A DNA stretch of 64,000 nt from Macrosoma leucophasiata (Eukaryota > Arthropoda > Insecta > Lepidoptera > Hedylidae): NCBI GenBank assembly GCA_036365455.1, contig JAWQUS010000003.1, positions 2,500,001-2,564,000 on the forward strand, written 5' to 3'. Shown piece by piece: positions 21,641 to 34,557 of this stretch. A program made the position numbers and the translations under genes. Every line of letters starts with the position of its first letter. The first letter of the stretch is position 1. The notes beneath the pieces were generated by a model that worked only from the letters and a program-made list of their open reading frames with translations, searched no databases and had not been told where the DNA came from.

Positions 21641-22717
21641 ATTTGGACATAAGAATGAACATGATTACAGAGTGTACATTCTTATGGACATGCTATTGAC
21701 GAAACGGATTGACATGTAAGTGTGAAGAGCATTGAACATAATAGCACATTTTTGCGTGGGCAACATGTAGGATTGAATGTGGAAAAAGTGATAGAAATCT
21801 ATATTAATAAAGTTACTTACTTTTCCAAATCCAACACCCATTGCGAAATACAGATTGTGATAAAAATAGGATGGAAGGCGTCGTTATCTATTTTAAGTTC
21901 ATAATACGCCAAGTTCACTTGCAGGGCTGAAAAAGATTATAGACGCCCGTTCTCAGAAATTTCCCATACTTGTGAGTGTACTTATCATATACACCACAGT
22001 ATCGAAGACTTTAAAGTATGTATATGTGTCGTTCGCTATTGAACGAACCATAAGAACCGGGTCTACAAATCTGCGCGATCATTGGTTTGATCCGTTGAAA
22101 ATGACCCCTTCATTCGATGACCCGTTATAGCATCACAGGTCGCGGCAATCGGAGTGATTGAAATGAACGTAGCGCAAGCCGGTGATATTTATCGAACGAA
22201 TGATTTGTATCGATCGATCTGGCTCGCTGATTCAAATGAGAGACTTCTTAGCTATTACGAGGAAGATTATTGAATCGTACATAGGCATTTTTCATAGAAT
22301 TAGATATTTTATAAAACCATATTTAGTGAACGACATTTTCCAATCCTTGAATCAATGAACCAATCAATCAATTGAACGGGTCGAACGAATAGGGTCTTAT
22401 TGTTAAAGGATCAGTATTGAGACTGTTCTTTGCAATCGAACTAACGACACATGCCTACTTACGTACTTACGTACTACGTTAAAGTAGGTGTAGTCATTAT
22501 GCAGTATCGTAGAAATTCTGTTCGATTTCATAAATGCAAACCGAGCATTGTGCTCGCGAAGCAATACAAGAGATTGCTTGAACATTTCTAGAAATAAAAA
22601 ATAGATAAAAGTCGAACGTGTAGCCCGAGGTTGCACTCTGACTCCATAATAACGTTGACCTTTTAGACCATAACAAGCTCTCTCTACAGTAGGGTTGGCA
22701 TTTTTGTTTGCCTATAT

Positions 22718-22985
22718 TATGTAATGAAGTTGGCAAATAAACATGCAGCTTACATTGATGTTAAATGATGACTGCAGCCTATAGACACCCAAACAAAGAC
22801 CAGAGCTCAAAATGCAGCGTCGCGTGCGTCAAATGCGTTGCCACCCTTAAGACCTAAGTTATGTTACTGTGATAGATATTACGGAGCCATATATTATAGT
22901 GCTAAACACTATAATATAGGATAAATAAGAAATGCGGTGATGCCTACGCCCTTGAGGTCCTGCACTAGAACTCTACCACCAGTAA
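22718..22985 (-). mobile_element. Diverged SINE-A subfamily copy
   Basis: TTGGCAAATAAACATGCAGC at the left and CTCTACCACCAGT at the right frame a diverged copy with extra bases around GCGTCGCGTGCGTC. The duplicate is at 28760-29027. Confidence 0.7.
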
Positions 22986-23024
22986 AATGGTTTTATAAAT
23001 AACTTAAAATACTCAAACCCATTT

Positions 23025-23320
23025 TTAGGGTTCCGTAGCAAACAAGGAACCCTTATAGTTTCGCCATGCCCGTTTGTCTGTCTATCTGTCTGTCCGTCCT
23101 CGTATTTATCGCAAAAACTATTGGTACTAGAGACTTAAAATTTGGCACAAGTATACCATAATCACGCCGACAAAGTGGTAGACTACCTAAAAGTATAAAA
23201 AAAAATATTTAGGGTAAACATTTATATACAATATCCCACACTATATAGTGCACTACAAGTGCCCCCCTCTACCAACTAAACGGTTGTTGTTAGAAATTAC
23301 GTTATGAACAACTCCATAGA
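23025..23320 (-). mobile_element. CTACGGAACCC-type repeat
   Basis: It begins AGGGTTCCGTAGCAAACAAG and contains GTCTGTCTATCTGTCTGTCC. It is inverted relative to 10778-11482. The duplicate is at 29067-29362. Confidence 0.55.
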
Positions 23321-23537
23321 AAAGATATTTTTTTATTTTTTTTCATTACATTAATCAAACCTCAAAACTACGGGACCCTACACTGCTCGTGGTGCGACAC
23401 GCACTTGACCGGTTTTTAAACCTAACATTGTCTTTTGCACCGTGAAGCAGCCCTACCAGCTGCATTCAGAGTTGCAAGTGTTTATCTCAAATACCGGTTC
23501 GCCTTGACTTTTGCGGCCAGTCTCTACTTATAGGTTA

Positions 23538-23540
<3 letters not shown>

Positions 23541-23570
<30 letters not shown>
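23541..23570. repeat. (TA)n microsatellite
   Basis: A run of TA repeats, shorter in the duplicated copy near 29583-29602. A second (AT)n run lies at 24127-24165, corresponding to 30181-30218. Confidence 0.9.
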
Positions 23571-23573
<3 letters not shown>

Positions 23574-24124
23574 ATTTGATATAACAATATATACGAATAT
23601 TAATTTACAATTTTATACTTGTCATGAAATAAAATATAATAAAATTTTACCTTCCATATGTATCTATTACGACTAATAACATGCTATTTATTTGTACACT
23701 ACATAAGTATCTTATTTAATTACATATGACATCCAAATAATATTGAAATGTAAAATACAAAAATAATTATGGAACAGTATAAACTACTAAAAACAAAAAT
23801 TAAAAATACAAGGCAACTAGTGAAAAATATTTTATTTAAATTTGATTATATTAATCTTAATAATATGTATGTATGTAAATATCTATAATAACAATTGTAC
23901 TATACGTAATCTATAATAATACTAAATTATTCAATCATTGTAATATATTTAAATATAAATACCTTTCTTAAGAATTGTAGGTACTACAATAATGTTATAT
24001 TTATACTATCTATTACTAACTTCTCTACAATTTGATAATGCAACTCATTAATGTTTTTTTGTAAATTAATTTAAGTAACTTGTTTATTAAGGAAATAAAA
24101 AAGGCTATAATATTAATAATAATA

Positions 24125-24149
<25 letters not shown>

Positions 24150-24170
<21 letters not shown>

Positions 24171-24445
24171 CATGTACAGCATGGACGTAAAAAGTTATCG
24201 GGAATACGTAGCGGGCGCCCAAGTGCGCAACGGCAGCCGTGATTTTTCAAAGTTTTTATATTATATACATTGCCGTGAGGATGACGATAATTTATTAGAA
24301 AAAACTTTCCCAAAAAAAAATACTACTAATAGGCAACTTAGTTGATAAATAATTTTCTCGAGATTATAAATTATATGCGTAAAAATTAGGTTTGCAGCAT
24401 ATCTGGATGAACGAAATGATTCTGCAGTGAGATCCTAACCTATGA
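24150..24445. mobile_element. Foldback family M5, half element
   Basis: It shares GTGCGCAACGGCAGCCGTGA and GGTTTGCAGCATATCTGGAT then GAACGAAATGATTCTGC with the complete element at 55169-55708. Only one long arm is present here. The duplicate is near 30218-30500. Confidence 0.5.
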
Positions 24446-24676
24446 TATTGCCGTTTTGGTTACAAACCTATGCATACTGTCATCTCGATTACTGTCCTTA
24501 AAATCCATGATGGGTACCTTCTATATGTATAACTCATATAACTACAAATGATATTTCGTCTGTTTTCTTTTTTGCAGTCACTAAATTACAAGTAATCCCT
24601 ATATATCATCACTTTCATCACTATCACTATCATCACTACATATTATAATGTGAAGTGGGGGACTTTACTTACTTTC

Positions 24677-25101
24677 CTATAGACGGATAAAATAGGGGGG
24701 GACTTTAACGTTTTCCCAGATATGCGCGAGCTTCATACATTGTAGAAATTAAATTTGCGGATTTTCTCGCGTATACAACACTCTCAAACTTCTTCTTATA
24801 CCCGACGTTTTGGTTGCTTTCTTGCTTTCTTGCTACCGTGATCACGGGCAGACTAATTCGACGATGTTCAGCCTGGTGGTGAAGTGTTGTATACGCGAGA
24901 AAATCCGAAAATTTAATTTCTACTATGTATGAAGCTCGCGAATATTTATGTATTTATTTAAGCTTTAGTGCACCAAGTACATAAGGCGAACTTAATACCA
25001 CTTGGCATTCTCTAACAGTCAACCTTTGGGTTGCAGGAGAGAATAGTCAACATATCAATATCTGCGAAAACGTTAAAGACCCTCTATTTTCTCCGTCTAT
25101 A
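24677..25101. mobile_element. Foldback element M6 with a nested LINE 3' piece
   Basis: Inverted outer ends (AGACGGATAAAATAGGGGG and its inverse TATTTTCTCCGTCT) and inner arms (CGCGAGCTTCATACATTGTA) fold over a ~90-bp centre. The right arm is split by a minus-strand CR1-like 3' UTR piece (24945-25055). The duplicate is at about 30727-31143 and a relative lies at 43138-43379. Confidence 0.6.
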
Positions 25102-25281
25102 TGTATGCGCTTATCTTGGAAAGTTGTGAACGGATTTTGTTCCTGTTTAAAATGTTGGAAAGAGGGTTTTCTGAGGAAGGTTTATATCTATAATTTATCA
25201 ATATCGTACTTATATTTACCGAGATATCACGGTTTTTGTCAAAGAAGTCGGGGCACGTCCCCTTATTATAATAAATGTCAT
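25080..25281 (+). mobile_element. Helitron-like family H3, 3' end deleted
   Basis: It matches 31126-31351 and 38320-38549 (CTATTTTCTCCGTCT start, ATATCACGGTTTTTGTCAAA middle). The last ~50 bp with the CTAGT end are missing here but present in the duplicate, so copy 1 suffered the deletion. Confidence 0.6.
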
Positions 25282-26001
25282 ACGAGTAGGTTTTAATAAT
25301 TATAATACTCGAATAGTGTTTTGTTCTCTCATTGTAGCTTCCATTACCTACATCACAATTTTACATGGTAGCGAATCGTCGGTGCATTGATGTTTTCAAG
25401 GGTTCCCTTACTATTTATTCTCCGAAAAACTTTCTGTCATTTAAATATTATCCTAAAATATATCTAGCTCAATAATGATTAAGACGACATCAATCATATT
25501 GTTACAAAAAGTGGAACGATCAAGCGAGCGTTTGTTTCGTGTATTTGGGATTAAGGTTGGTTCATTATATCATCTTCAGAATCTTCACTCATGGTGACTT
25601 TCACTATTTGTGATTACGCACTGTCTCAGATATGTATCGTCATAATAAACTACACACGCACACATCTGTATGTTTTCTGCGTAACGTCAGGTGCTTCTTC
25701 GAATTCAAAATATATTATCTATATCTGATGTTTCTTGCTGTATATTATCTATGATGTCCAAGTCAAAATTATAGTTTTTGAAGAGTGGGAAGGCGCTCAA
25801 GCCCTTTTTTCCCAAATCATCCAGGGGTTGAGGCTTGATTTAAAATGAGAGTGATTTAATAAAATTATAAGAATGTTCGTATAATGGCAAATCCTACTTG
25901 GTATTTAGTGTTTTGATTATTGGAGTCTGTTATACGTTGCGTCAAGCCAACGAAGAGCCTGGCGAGGCCAAACTACAATCCATAAGACATGGATAAATAA
26001 A

Positions 26002-26224
26002 TCTTATACATAAAATTCTCGTGTCACAGTGTTTGTAATAATATTCCTCCGAAACGGATGAACCGATCATTATTTTCTGTGTATATTTAGTATGAGAATC
26101 GGTTGAAGTTTTTATATTCCTAAATGGTGAGGATGATTCTCTCCAAATATTTTATGTAGATTTTTTTAACATAGTTTTTTTTTTATAAGTCTAAGGCGAT
26201 ACGAAGTTCGTCGGGGCAGCTAGT
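26002..26224 (+). mobile_element. Helitron-like family H4
   Basis: It starts TCTTATACATAAAATTCTCG and ends GTCGGGGCAGCTAGT. It contains CGAAACGGATGAACCGATCA. The duplicate is at 34000-34227. Confidence 0.65.
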
Positions 26225-26549
26225 TTATACTAAAACCTGCAATTACATAAAAAACAGATCAGAATGCAAATGAATGCTCTATCACAAGCCGGTGTATAAC
26301 CTGTTGAAATAAAACTACAGTAACACCCCGACTTACGCTATCTTACGCGAATTTAGAGATACGCGGTTTTTTAACATACCACGCGTTGACGCGTATCGGT
26401 TTCCCTACTCCGCTAGGTCAGTGTTCGGTTTACGAGAAGTTCGAGTGTAGTTACATTATTGATTTACTTACCTATTATTATGTCACTCATCCAAAAGACC
26501 ACAAAATTAGTAATTTGAACCTAGTATTTATATATAGAAGCGCGCATGA

Positions 26550-26647
26550 CCCCGCGGCTGGTGGAGATCGTAAGCAATCTACTCGGTTAAACAATACGGG
26601 CACGGGCGGGTGTGTGATGGGTGACGGCTAGTGACAAATTAAAATGC
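26550..26647 (+). mobile_element. SINE-B 5' piece cut at the duplication junction
   Basis: It matches 34558-34658 (CGGGCGGGTGTGTGATGGGT) and then switches at ATTAAAATGC to the start of duplication copy 2. The truncation is a product of the duplication, not of retrotransposition. Confidence 0.75.
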
Positions 26648-29600
26648 TTAATGTTTTTACAACTGCAACATTCGGAACCGATCCGAACCCACTGAGTACA
26701 TAATGAAACAAATGTTATTCCGAAATTCAGTTATAAATCCTGTTGAAATAATTATATCTGTTACAGTTAAAACCAGTTTTTAGATAGAACGGGGATTTCC
26801 TAGTTAGTGTCGCCATGGTATGTGAATGAAATTTTATCTGTGGTTCACAATCATTAGATACGTAGATTAACAAAAGAATGAGAGTGAGCATCGCAGGCAG
26901 CAGGCAGGCTGTCCATGGCTCCGTGAAATGCTCGTAACATTGACTAAGGACTGCAACGATAAGTTACATACGCGGAGAAGGAGTGTTATAAATTCATCCC
27001 AATAGATAATTCACTAGCAATACCAAATAATGATCTTTACTAACTTAACTAATTGAATCACAGTGAAAAAATGCTGTCGAAGCTACTGAAATTCAGTATT
27101 GAGAATTCTATTTCATATTACTACTATGTGAATAAGCTCACAATCCTCCTCAGATACGTAGGTTAACAAAAAGAATGAGAGTGTGCCTCGCAGGCAGGCT
27201 GGACGGGTGCCAATGCGGCACGTGTTGCCATTTGTCAATGGGCCCGTGTATTGCATAAATGTAACATTGGCGAATTATTGTTGGATGTGCACCGCAGTTC
27301 TTGTCGTTAACATGGATTGAGTTGAATGCATTCCTCTGTGAAATGTAATATGAATAGGCCGATAAATTATAACTACCAACATTTGTAACTGATTCACAGC
27401 GGCATGTTTTTAAATGAATTTCTTATTGTAACCGAAATTGGTCTCATGGACCCCATTTCGTATTAATGTCGTTCGTCACGATACGTGAATTAGTTGACAG
27501 TCATCAGACACGTAGGTTAATAAAAGAATGAGAGTGTGCATTATTGGCAGGCTGGACGGTTGGCAAAGCGGCACGTGTTGCCATTCGTCAATGGGCCCGT
27601 GTAATGTTTGTAACATTGGCAAAGGTTATTGTTGGATGTGCAGTGCATTTCTTCCCTTTAACATGGATTGAGAATTTAATTAATTTGGACATAAGAATGA
27701 ACATGATTACAGAGTGTACATTCTTATGGACATGCTATTGACGAAACGGATTGACATGTAAGTGTGAAGAGCATTGAACATAATAGCACATTTTTGCGTG
27801 GGCAACATGTAGGATTGAATGTGGAAAAAGTGATAGAAATCTATATTAATAAAGTTACTTACTTTTCCAAATCCAACACCCATTGCGAAATACAGATTGT
27901 GATAAAAATAGGATGGAAGGCGTCGTTATCTATTTTAAGTTCATAATACGCCAAGTTCACTTGCAGGGCTGAAAAAGATTATAGACGCCCGTTCTCAGAA
28001 ATTTCCCATACTTGTGAGTGTACTTATCATATACACCACAGTATCGAAGACTTTAAAGTATGTATATGTGTCGTTCGCTATTGAACGAACCATAAGAACC
28101 GGGTCTACAAATCTGCGCGATCATTGGTTTGATCCGTTGAAAATGACCCCTTCATTCGATGACCCGTTATAGCATCACAGGTCGCGGCAATCGGAGTGAT
28201 TGAAATGAACGTAGCGCAAGCCGGTGATATTTATCGAACGAATGATTTGTATCGATCGATCTGGCTCGCTGATTCAAATGAGAGACTTCTTAGCTATTAC
28301 GAGGAAGATTATTGAATCGTACATAGGCATTTTTCATAGAATTAGATATTTTATAAAACCATATTTAGTGAACGACATTTTCCAATCCTTGAATCAATGA
28401 ACCAATCAATCAATTGAACGGGTCGAACGAATAGGGTCTTATTGTTAAAGGATCAGTATTGAGACTGTTCTTTGCAATCGAACTAACGACACATGCCTAC
28501 TTACGTACTTACGTACTACGTTAAAGTAGGTGTAGTCATTATGCAGTATCGTAGAAATTCTGTTCGATTTCATAAATGCAAACCGAGCATTGTGCTCGCG
28601 AAGCAATACAAGAGATTGCTTGAACATTTCTAGAAATAAAAAATAGATAAAAGTCGAACGTGTAGCCCGAGGTTGCACTCTGACTCCATAATAACGTTGA
28701 CCTTTTAGACCATAACAAGCTCTCTCTACAGTAGGGTTGGCATTTTTGTTTGCCTATATTATGTAATGAAGTTGGCAAATAAACATGCAGCTTACATTGA
28801 TGTTAAATGATGACTGCAGCCTATAGACACCCAAACAAAGACCAGAGCTCAAAATGCAGCGTCGCGTGCGTCAAATGCGTTGCCACCCTTAAGACCTAAG
28901 TTATGTTACTGTGATAGATATTACGGAGCCATATATTATAGTGCTAAACACTATAATATAGGATAAATAAGAAATGCGGTGATGCCTACGCCCTTGAGGT
29001 CCTGCACTAGAACTCTACCACCAGTAAAATGGTTTTATAAATAACTTAAAATACTCAAACCCATTTTTAGGGTTCCGTAGCAAACAAGGAACCCTTATAG
29101 TTTCGCCATGCCCGTTTGTCTGTCTATCTGTCTGTCCGTCCTCGTATTTATCGCAAAAACTATTGGTACTAGAGACTTAAAATTTGGCACAAGTATACCA
29201 TAATCACGCCGACAAAGTGGTAGACTACCTAAAAGTATAAAAAAAAATATTTAGGGTAAACATTTATATACAATATCCCACACTATATAGTGCACTACAA
29301 GTGCCCCCCTCTACCAACTAAACGGTTGTTGTTAGAAATTACGTTATGAACAACTCCATAGAAAAGATATTTTTTTATTTTTTTTCATTACATTAATCAA
29401 ACCTCAAAACTACGGGACCCTACACTGCTCGTGGTGCGACACGCACTTGACCGGTTTTTAAACCTAACATTGTCTTTTGCACCGTGAAGCAGCCCTACCA
29501 GCTGCATTCAGAGTTGCAAGTGTTTATCTCAAATACCGGTTCGCCTTGACTTTTGCGGCCAGTCTCTACTTATAGGATAGGATATATATATATATATATA

Positions 29601-31125
29601 TATTCAAATTTGATATAACAATATATACGAATATTAATATTTATATTATAATATAATATACGAATATTAATTTACAATTTTATACTTGTCATGAAATAAA
29701 ATATAATAAAATTTTACCTTCCATATGTATCTATTACGACTAATAACATGCTATTTATTTGTACACTACATAAGTATCTTATTTATTTACATATGACAGC
29801 CAAATAACATTGAAATGTAAAATACAAAAATAATTATGGAACAGTATAAACTACTAAAAACAAAAATTAAAAATACAAGGCAACTAGTGAAAAATATTTT
29901 ATTTAAATTTGATTATATTAATCTTAATAATATGTATGTATGTAAATATCTATAATAACAATTGTACTATACGTAATCTATAATAATACTAAATTATTCA
30001 ATCATTGTAATATATTTAAATATAAATACCTTTGTTAAGAATTGTACTACAATAATGTTATATTTATACTATCTATTAAACTTCTCTACAATTTGTTAAT
30101 GCAACTCATGAATGTTTTTTTGTAAATTAATTTAAGTAACTTGTTTATTAAGGAAATAAAAAAGGCTATAATAATAATAATATATATATATATATATATA
30201 TAATATATATATATATATAAAATACATGTACAGCATGGACGTAAAAAGTTATCGGGAATACGTAGCGGGCGCCCAAGTGCGCAACGGCAGCCGTGATTTT
30301 TCAAAGTTTTTTGTATTATACACATTGCCGTGAGGATGACGATAATTTATTAAAAAAAACTTTCCCAAAAAAAAAACTACTAATAGGCAACTTAGTTGAT
30401 AAATAATTTTCTCGAGATTATAAATTATATGCGTAAAAATTAGGTTTGCAGCATATCTGGATGAACGAAATGATTCTGCAGTGAGATCCTAACCTATGAT
30501 ATTGCCGTTTTGGGTACAAACCTGTGCATACTGTCATCTCGATTACTGTCCTTGAAATCCATGATGGGTACCTTCTATATAACTCATATAACTACAAATG
30601 ATATTTCGTCTGTTTTCTTTTTTGCAGTCACTAAATTACAAGTAATCCCTATATATCATCACTTTCATCACTATCACTATCATCACTACATATTATAAAG
30701 TGAAGTGGGGGACTTTACTTACTTTCCTATAGACGGATAAAATAGGGGGGGACTTTAACTTTTTCGCAGATATACGCGAGCTTCATACATTGTAGAAATT
30801 AAATTTGCGGATTTTCTCGCGTATACAACACTCTCAAACTTCTTCTTATACCCGACGTTTTGGTTGCTTTCTTGCTACCGTGATCACGGGCAGACTAATT
30901 CGACGATGTTCAGCCTGGTGGTGAAGTGTTGTATACGCGAGAAAATCCGAAAATTTAATTTCTACAATGTATGAAGCTCGCGAATATTTATTTATTTATT
31001 TAAGCTTTAATGCACCAAGTACATAAGGCGAACTTAATACCACTCGGCATTCTCTAACAGTCAACCTTTGGGTTGCAGGAGAGAATAGTCAACATATCAA
31101 TATCTGCGAAAACGTTAAAGACCCT

Positions 31126-31351
31126 CTATTTTCTCCGTCTATATGTATGCGCTTATCTTGGAAAGTTGTGAACGGATTTTGTTCCTGTTTAAAATGTTGG
31201 AAAGAGGGTTTTCTGAGGAAGGTTTATATCTATAATTTATCAATATCGTACTTATATTTACCGAGATATCACGGTTTTTGTCAAAGAAGTCGGGGCACGT
31301 CCCCTTATTATAATAAATGCTACCCCTGCTAAGCGGGGCCGGGTCGCTAGT
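31126..31351 (+). mobile_element. Helitron-like family H3, 3' end intact
   Basis: It ends with the hairpin-forming AAGCGGGGCCGGGTCGCTAG followed by T. The copy-1 counterpart lost this end. Confidence 0.6.
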
Positions 31352-31938
31352 TGGAAATAAATATCATATCTATCATACGAGTAGGTTTTAATAATTATAA
31401 TACTCAAATAGTGTCTTGTTCTCTCATTGTAGCTTCCATTACCTACATCACAATTTTACATGGTAGCGAATCGTCGGTGCATTGATGTTTTCAAGGGTTC
31501 CCTTACTATTTATTCTCCGTCATATAAATATTATCCTAAAATATATCTAGCTCAATAATGATTAAGACGACATCAATCATATTGTTACAAAAAGTGGAAC
31601 GATCAAGCGAGCGTTTGTTTCGTGTATTTGGGATTAAGGTTGGTTCATTATATCATCTTCAGAATCTTCACTCATGGTGACTTTCACTATTTGTGATTAC
31701 GCACTGTCTCAGATATGTATCGTCATAATAAACTGCTTACACACGCACACATCTGTATTTTTTCTGCGTAACGTCAGGTGTTTATTCGAATTCAAAATAT
31801 ATTATCTATATCTGATGTTTCTTGCTGTATATTATCAATGATGTCCAAGTGAAAATTATAGTTTTTGAAGAGTGGGAAGGCGCTCAAGCCCTTTTTACCC
31901 AAATCATCCAGGGTTTGAGGCTTGATTTAAAATGAGAG

Positions 31939-33844
31939 TGTCGGCGACGACCACGGACAAAGGTGATAAATGAATGTGTTTGTGTGACAAAGACCAAAAG
32001 TGCAAGTGTACGTCAAAGTAGTCTTCGCGTAACGTTTGTAGAAAGTAAATAACATGTATAGATGTATAGCTATGTATAGACATTCTCCTCGTACGATAGT
32101 TCTGGATACGATTTAATTCTTTGCCTTATATCAACTTTAAATAATGTTAGTCATGTAAGAATTTATTATAGGAAGTCATTTTATATAATTAAACCTCGAT
32201 CATGTAAAGGATATAGGCAGGAAACTTAATTTTCTTATTATTTTATGTTTTATCATTTTCTTATTTTTACGTATGTTTTAGGTTCCCTTTTTAAATGTAC
32301 ATTTATTTGTGTATTGTTTTCTGATAGAGTAATATTTGTTCTTTGTTTTTATGTACTTTTTATAATAATTGATCATGGCATTTAAAAGTTATTAAGAAAT
32401 GTTTAAAGAAATACGCGGAAAATTGTTACATTTTTTATATTTACTTACGAATAACTTTTTAGTCTTTTTATGAATATTAATAAAACTTATGTACAGTAAT
32501 AGAGGAAACTGTAACGGTTGTAAATATGTATAACACATGTATGTAACTATAAGAATTTTAAAAATAAAGAAAGAAAACCAGGTCAGCCATAGCAAAAATA
32601 AGCACAAATTCGGGCAAAATACGACCAAAAAATGAGGCTCTCTTTACGGTATTGTTCGAATAATAGGGCTCAGGGCGAATTCGAAAGTATGGCCTCCCTC
32701 GGGAGATACTTCCCCCGCCCTCGCCTGGGCCATCACGGGACGCCGTCGTTCCATGCGGCAACGACGGGGCCTCGATTCCAGTTCCGCTAATACGAGTCCT
32801 GCCACCCGTTGACTTCCGTAGTGCAACCCCCTTCCAAGACGCCGTTCGATCACTGGCGGACCGCCGTGATCGCTTCACCTCGACGGTTGTATTGGGGGAG
32901 GGTTCAACCCCCACCCCCTGACCGGGTAACCCGGTCAGTCGGGTTCGACCCCCGACCAAGCGGCGACCCCCCGGAAGCGTCTAATGCCTGGCTAACAGCC
33001 TGGACGCCCGGTGAGGCCGCAAGCCTATGTTCGACCGCCACTTTCCGCGTTTTTTTTTTTTTTTTTTTTTTTACCACCAATTTCAGTTGTAAGTTGTGCG
33101 TGCGAAGATAGCCGGGGAGCGAAAAGATTATGCCGAACGGCTAAAAAGCTCAAAAAACAAAAAAAAAAAAAATATATATACAAAAAACAAAAAAAAATAA
33201 AATAAAAAAAAAAATTAAAATTAAAAAAAAAAAAATAAAAAATAAAAAAAAAAAAAATAAAAAAAACCCCCCCGGTGATTCCTAGCACGCACAACACCCA
33301 CCCTTTAACTTAGACCACGCCCTTGACAAGCAAGGGCAGAAAGCCAGGGGAAGGAGGCATCACCTCGACCCTTTCCGCGGCTGCGCGCTCTCGCGCGCAG
33401 CCACGAAGACTTATCAAGTTCAAGTTCAAGTATGACATGGTCTCCAGCAAGTGAAAACAAGTGAAAACAAGTGAAGTAACAAGAAGAAAAGGTGAACCTG
33501 GAAGACTGGAAGACTGGAAGACCCCAGTGATTCTACGATAGAATTAGGTCGTCGGGGTAGGGTTACCAAGGCTTGGCTGGCCTGCTTTTCGGTCATATTA
33601 CATGTAACCGATTGTTTCTTTACTGAAACACCCCTTCCCCGCACCTCCACCCCTCTCACTGGCGGCGCAGATCCAGACCGGCGTATACTGCCATCGGTGT
33701 CAACACTACGAGCGGGCATCCGGCGCCGGACGGACAATAGGTCCGCCCGTACATTCAAACGCCCGCACATTACGGTCGTGGTGGTTCGCAGGTGCAGTAC
33801 GTACGTCACTGCATCATAGCTCGCTAGAAGAGCGCCCCACGACA
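31939..33844. mobile_element. 1906-bp LTR-like insertion (probable solo LTR)
   Basis: The element begins TGTCGGCGACG and ends GCCCCACGACA, so it has TG...CA ends with a TGTCG/CGACA inverted pentamer. It is flanked by GAGAG at 31934-31938 and 33845-33849. The empty site survives in duplication copy 1, which reads GAGAGTGATTT without interruption. Five-bp target duplications and TG...CA ends fit a Gypsy or BEL/Pao LTR. The two ends differ from each other, so this is one long LTR or a non-coding relative rather than a full provirus. The interior has a GC-rich part (about 32690-33050), A/T homopolymers (33045-33270) and short tandem repeats (GGAAGACT units near 33497). No gag-pol was seen. Orientation is unresolved. 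Confidence 0.75.
33045..33270. repeat. T-run and A-rich low complexity
   Basis: A ~23-base T run is followed by ~100 bases that are almost only A with a few T. Runs this pure may be length-uncertain in the assembly. Open frames here are artefacts of composition. Confidence 0.9.
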
Positions 33845-33999
33845 GAGAGTGATTTAATAAAATTATAAGAATGTTCGTATTATGGCAAATCCTACTTGGT
33901 ATTTAGTGTTTTGATTATTGGAGTCTGTTATACGTTGCGTCAAGCCAACGAAGAGCCTGGCGAGGCCAAACTACAATCCATAAGACATGGATAAATAAA

Positions 34000-34227
34000 T
34001 CTTATACATAAAATTCTCGTGTCACAGTGTTTGTAATAATATTCCTCCGAAACTGATGAACCGATCATTATTTTCTGTGTATATTTGGTATGAGAATCGG
34101 TTGAAGTCTATTTTTTATATTCCTAAATGGTGAGGGTGATTCTCTCCAAATATTTTATGTAGATTTTTTTAACATAGTTTTTTTTTTATAAGTCTAAGGC
34201 GATACGAAGTTCGTCGGGGCAGCTAGT
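34000..34227 (+). mobile_element. Helitron-like family H4, duplicate
   Basis: Counterpart of 26002-26224 with a few substitutions and a small insertion near TTGAAGTCTATTTTTTAT. Confidence 0.65.
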
Positions 34228-34557
34228 TTATACTAAAACCTGCAATTACATAAAAAACAGATCAGAATGCAAATGAATGCTCTATCACAAGCCGGTGTAT
34301 AACCTGTTGAAATAAAACTATAGTAACACCCGACTTACGCTATCTTACGCGAATTTAGAGATACGCGGTTTTTTAACATACCACGCGTTGACGCGTATCG
34401 GTTTCCCTACTCCGCTAGGTCAGTGTTCGGTTTACGAGTAGTTCGAGTGTAGGTACATTATTGATTTACTTACCTATTATATTACCTATTATACCACTCA
34501 TCCAAAAGACCACAAAATTAGTAATTTGAACCTAGTATTTATATATAGAAGCGCGCA

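Larger units (their letters stand above)
20606..26647 (+). repeat. Tandem duplication, copy 1 (6042 bp)
   Basis: This block repeats immediately downstream at a constant offset of 6042 for its first ~2.9 kb. It contains array units 3-5, a diverged SINE-A relative, the CTACGGAACCC element, AT microsatellites, a foldback element, Helitron-like elements and a 5' piece of SINE-B that ends at the junction. Confidence 0.92.

Noticed and set aside
21502..21699. 65-residue frame, duplicated at 27544-27741, as a gene pair
   Set aside because: Identity results from the tandem duplication; without expression or codon bias evidence I keep it as part of the repeat array.
24025..24313. Frames with YIYIYIYI runs (also 30086-30325)
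   Set aside because: Translation of (TA)n microsatellites.
32558..32959. 133-residue Arg/Gly-rich minus-strand frame
   Set aside because: It lies in the GC-rich part of the LTR-like element, has overlapping open frames on both strands, and no motif is recognised.
33011..33297. Frames rich in F, K or N in the A/T homopolymer zone
   Set aside because: Produced by near-pure T and A runs.
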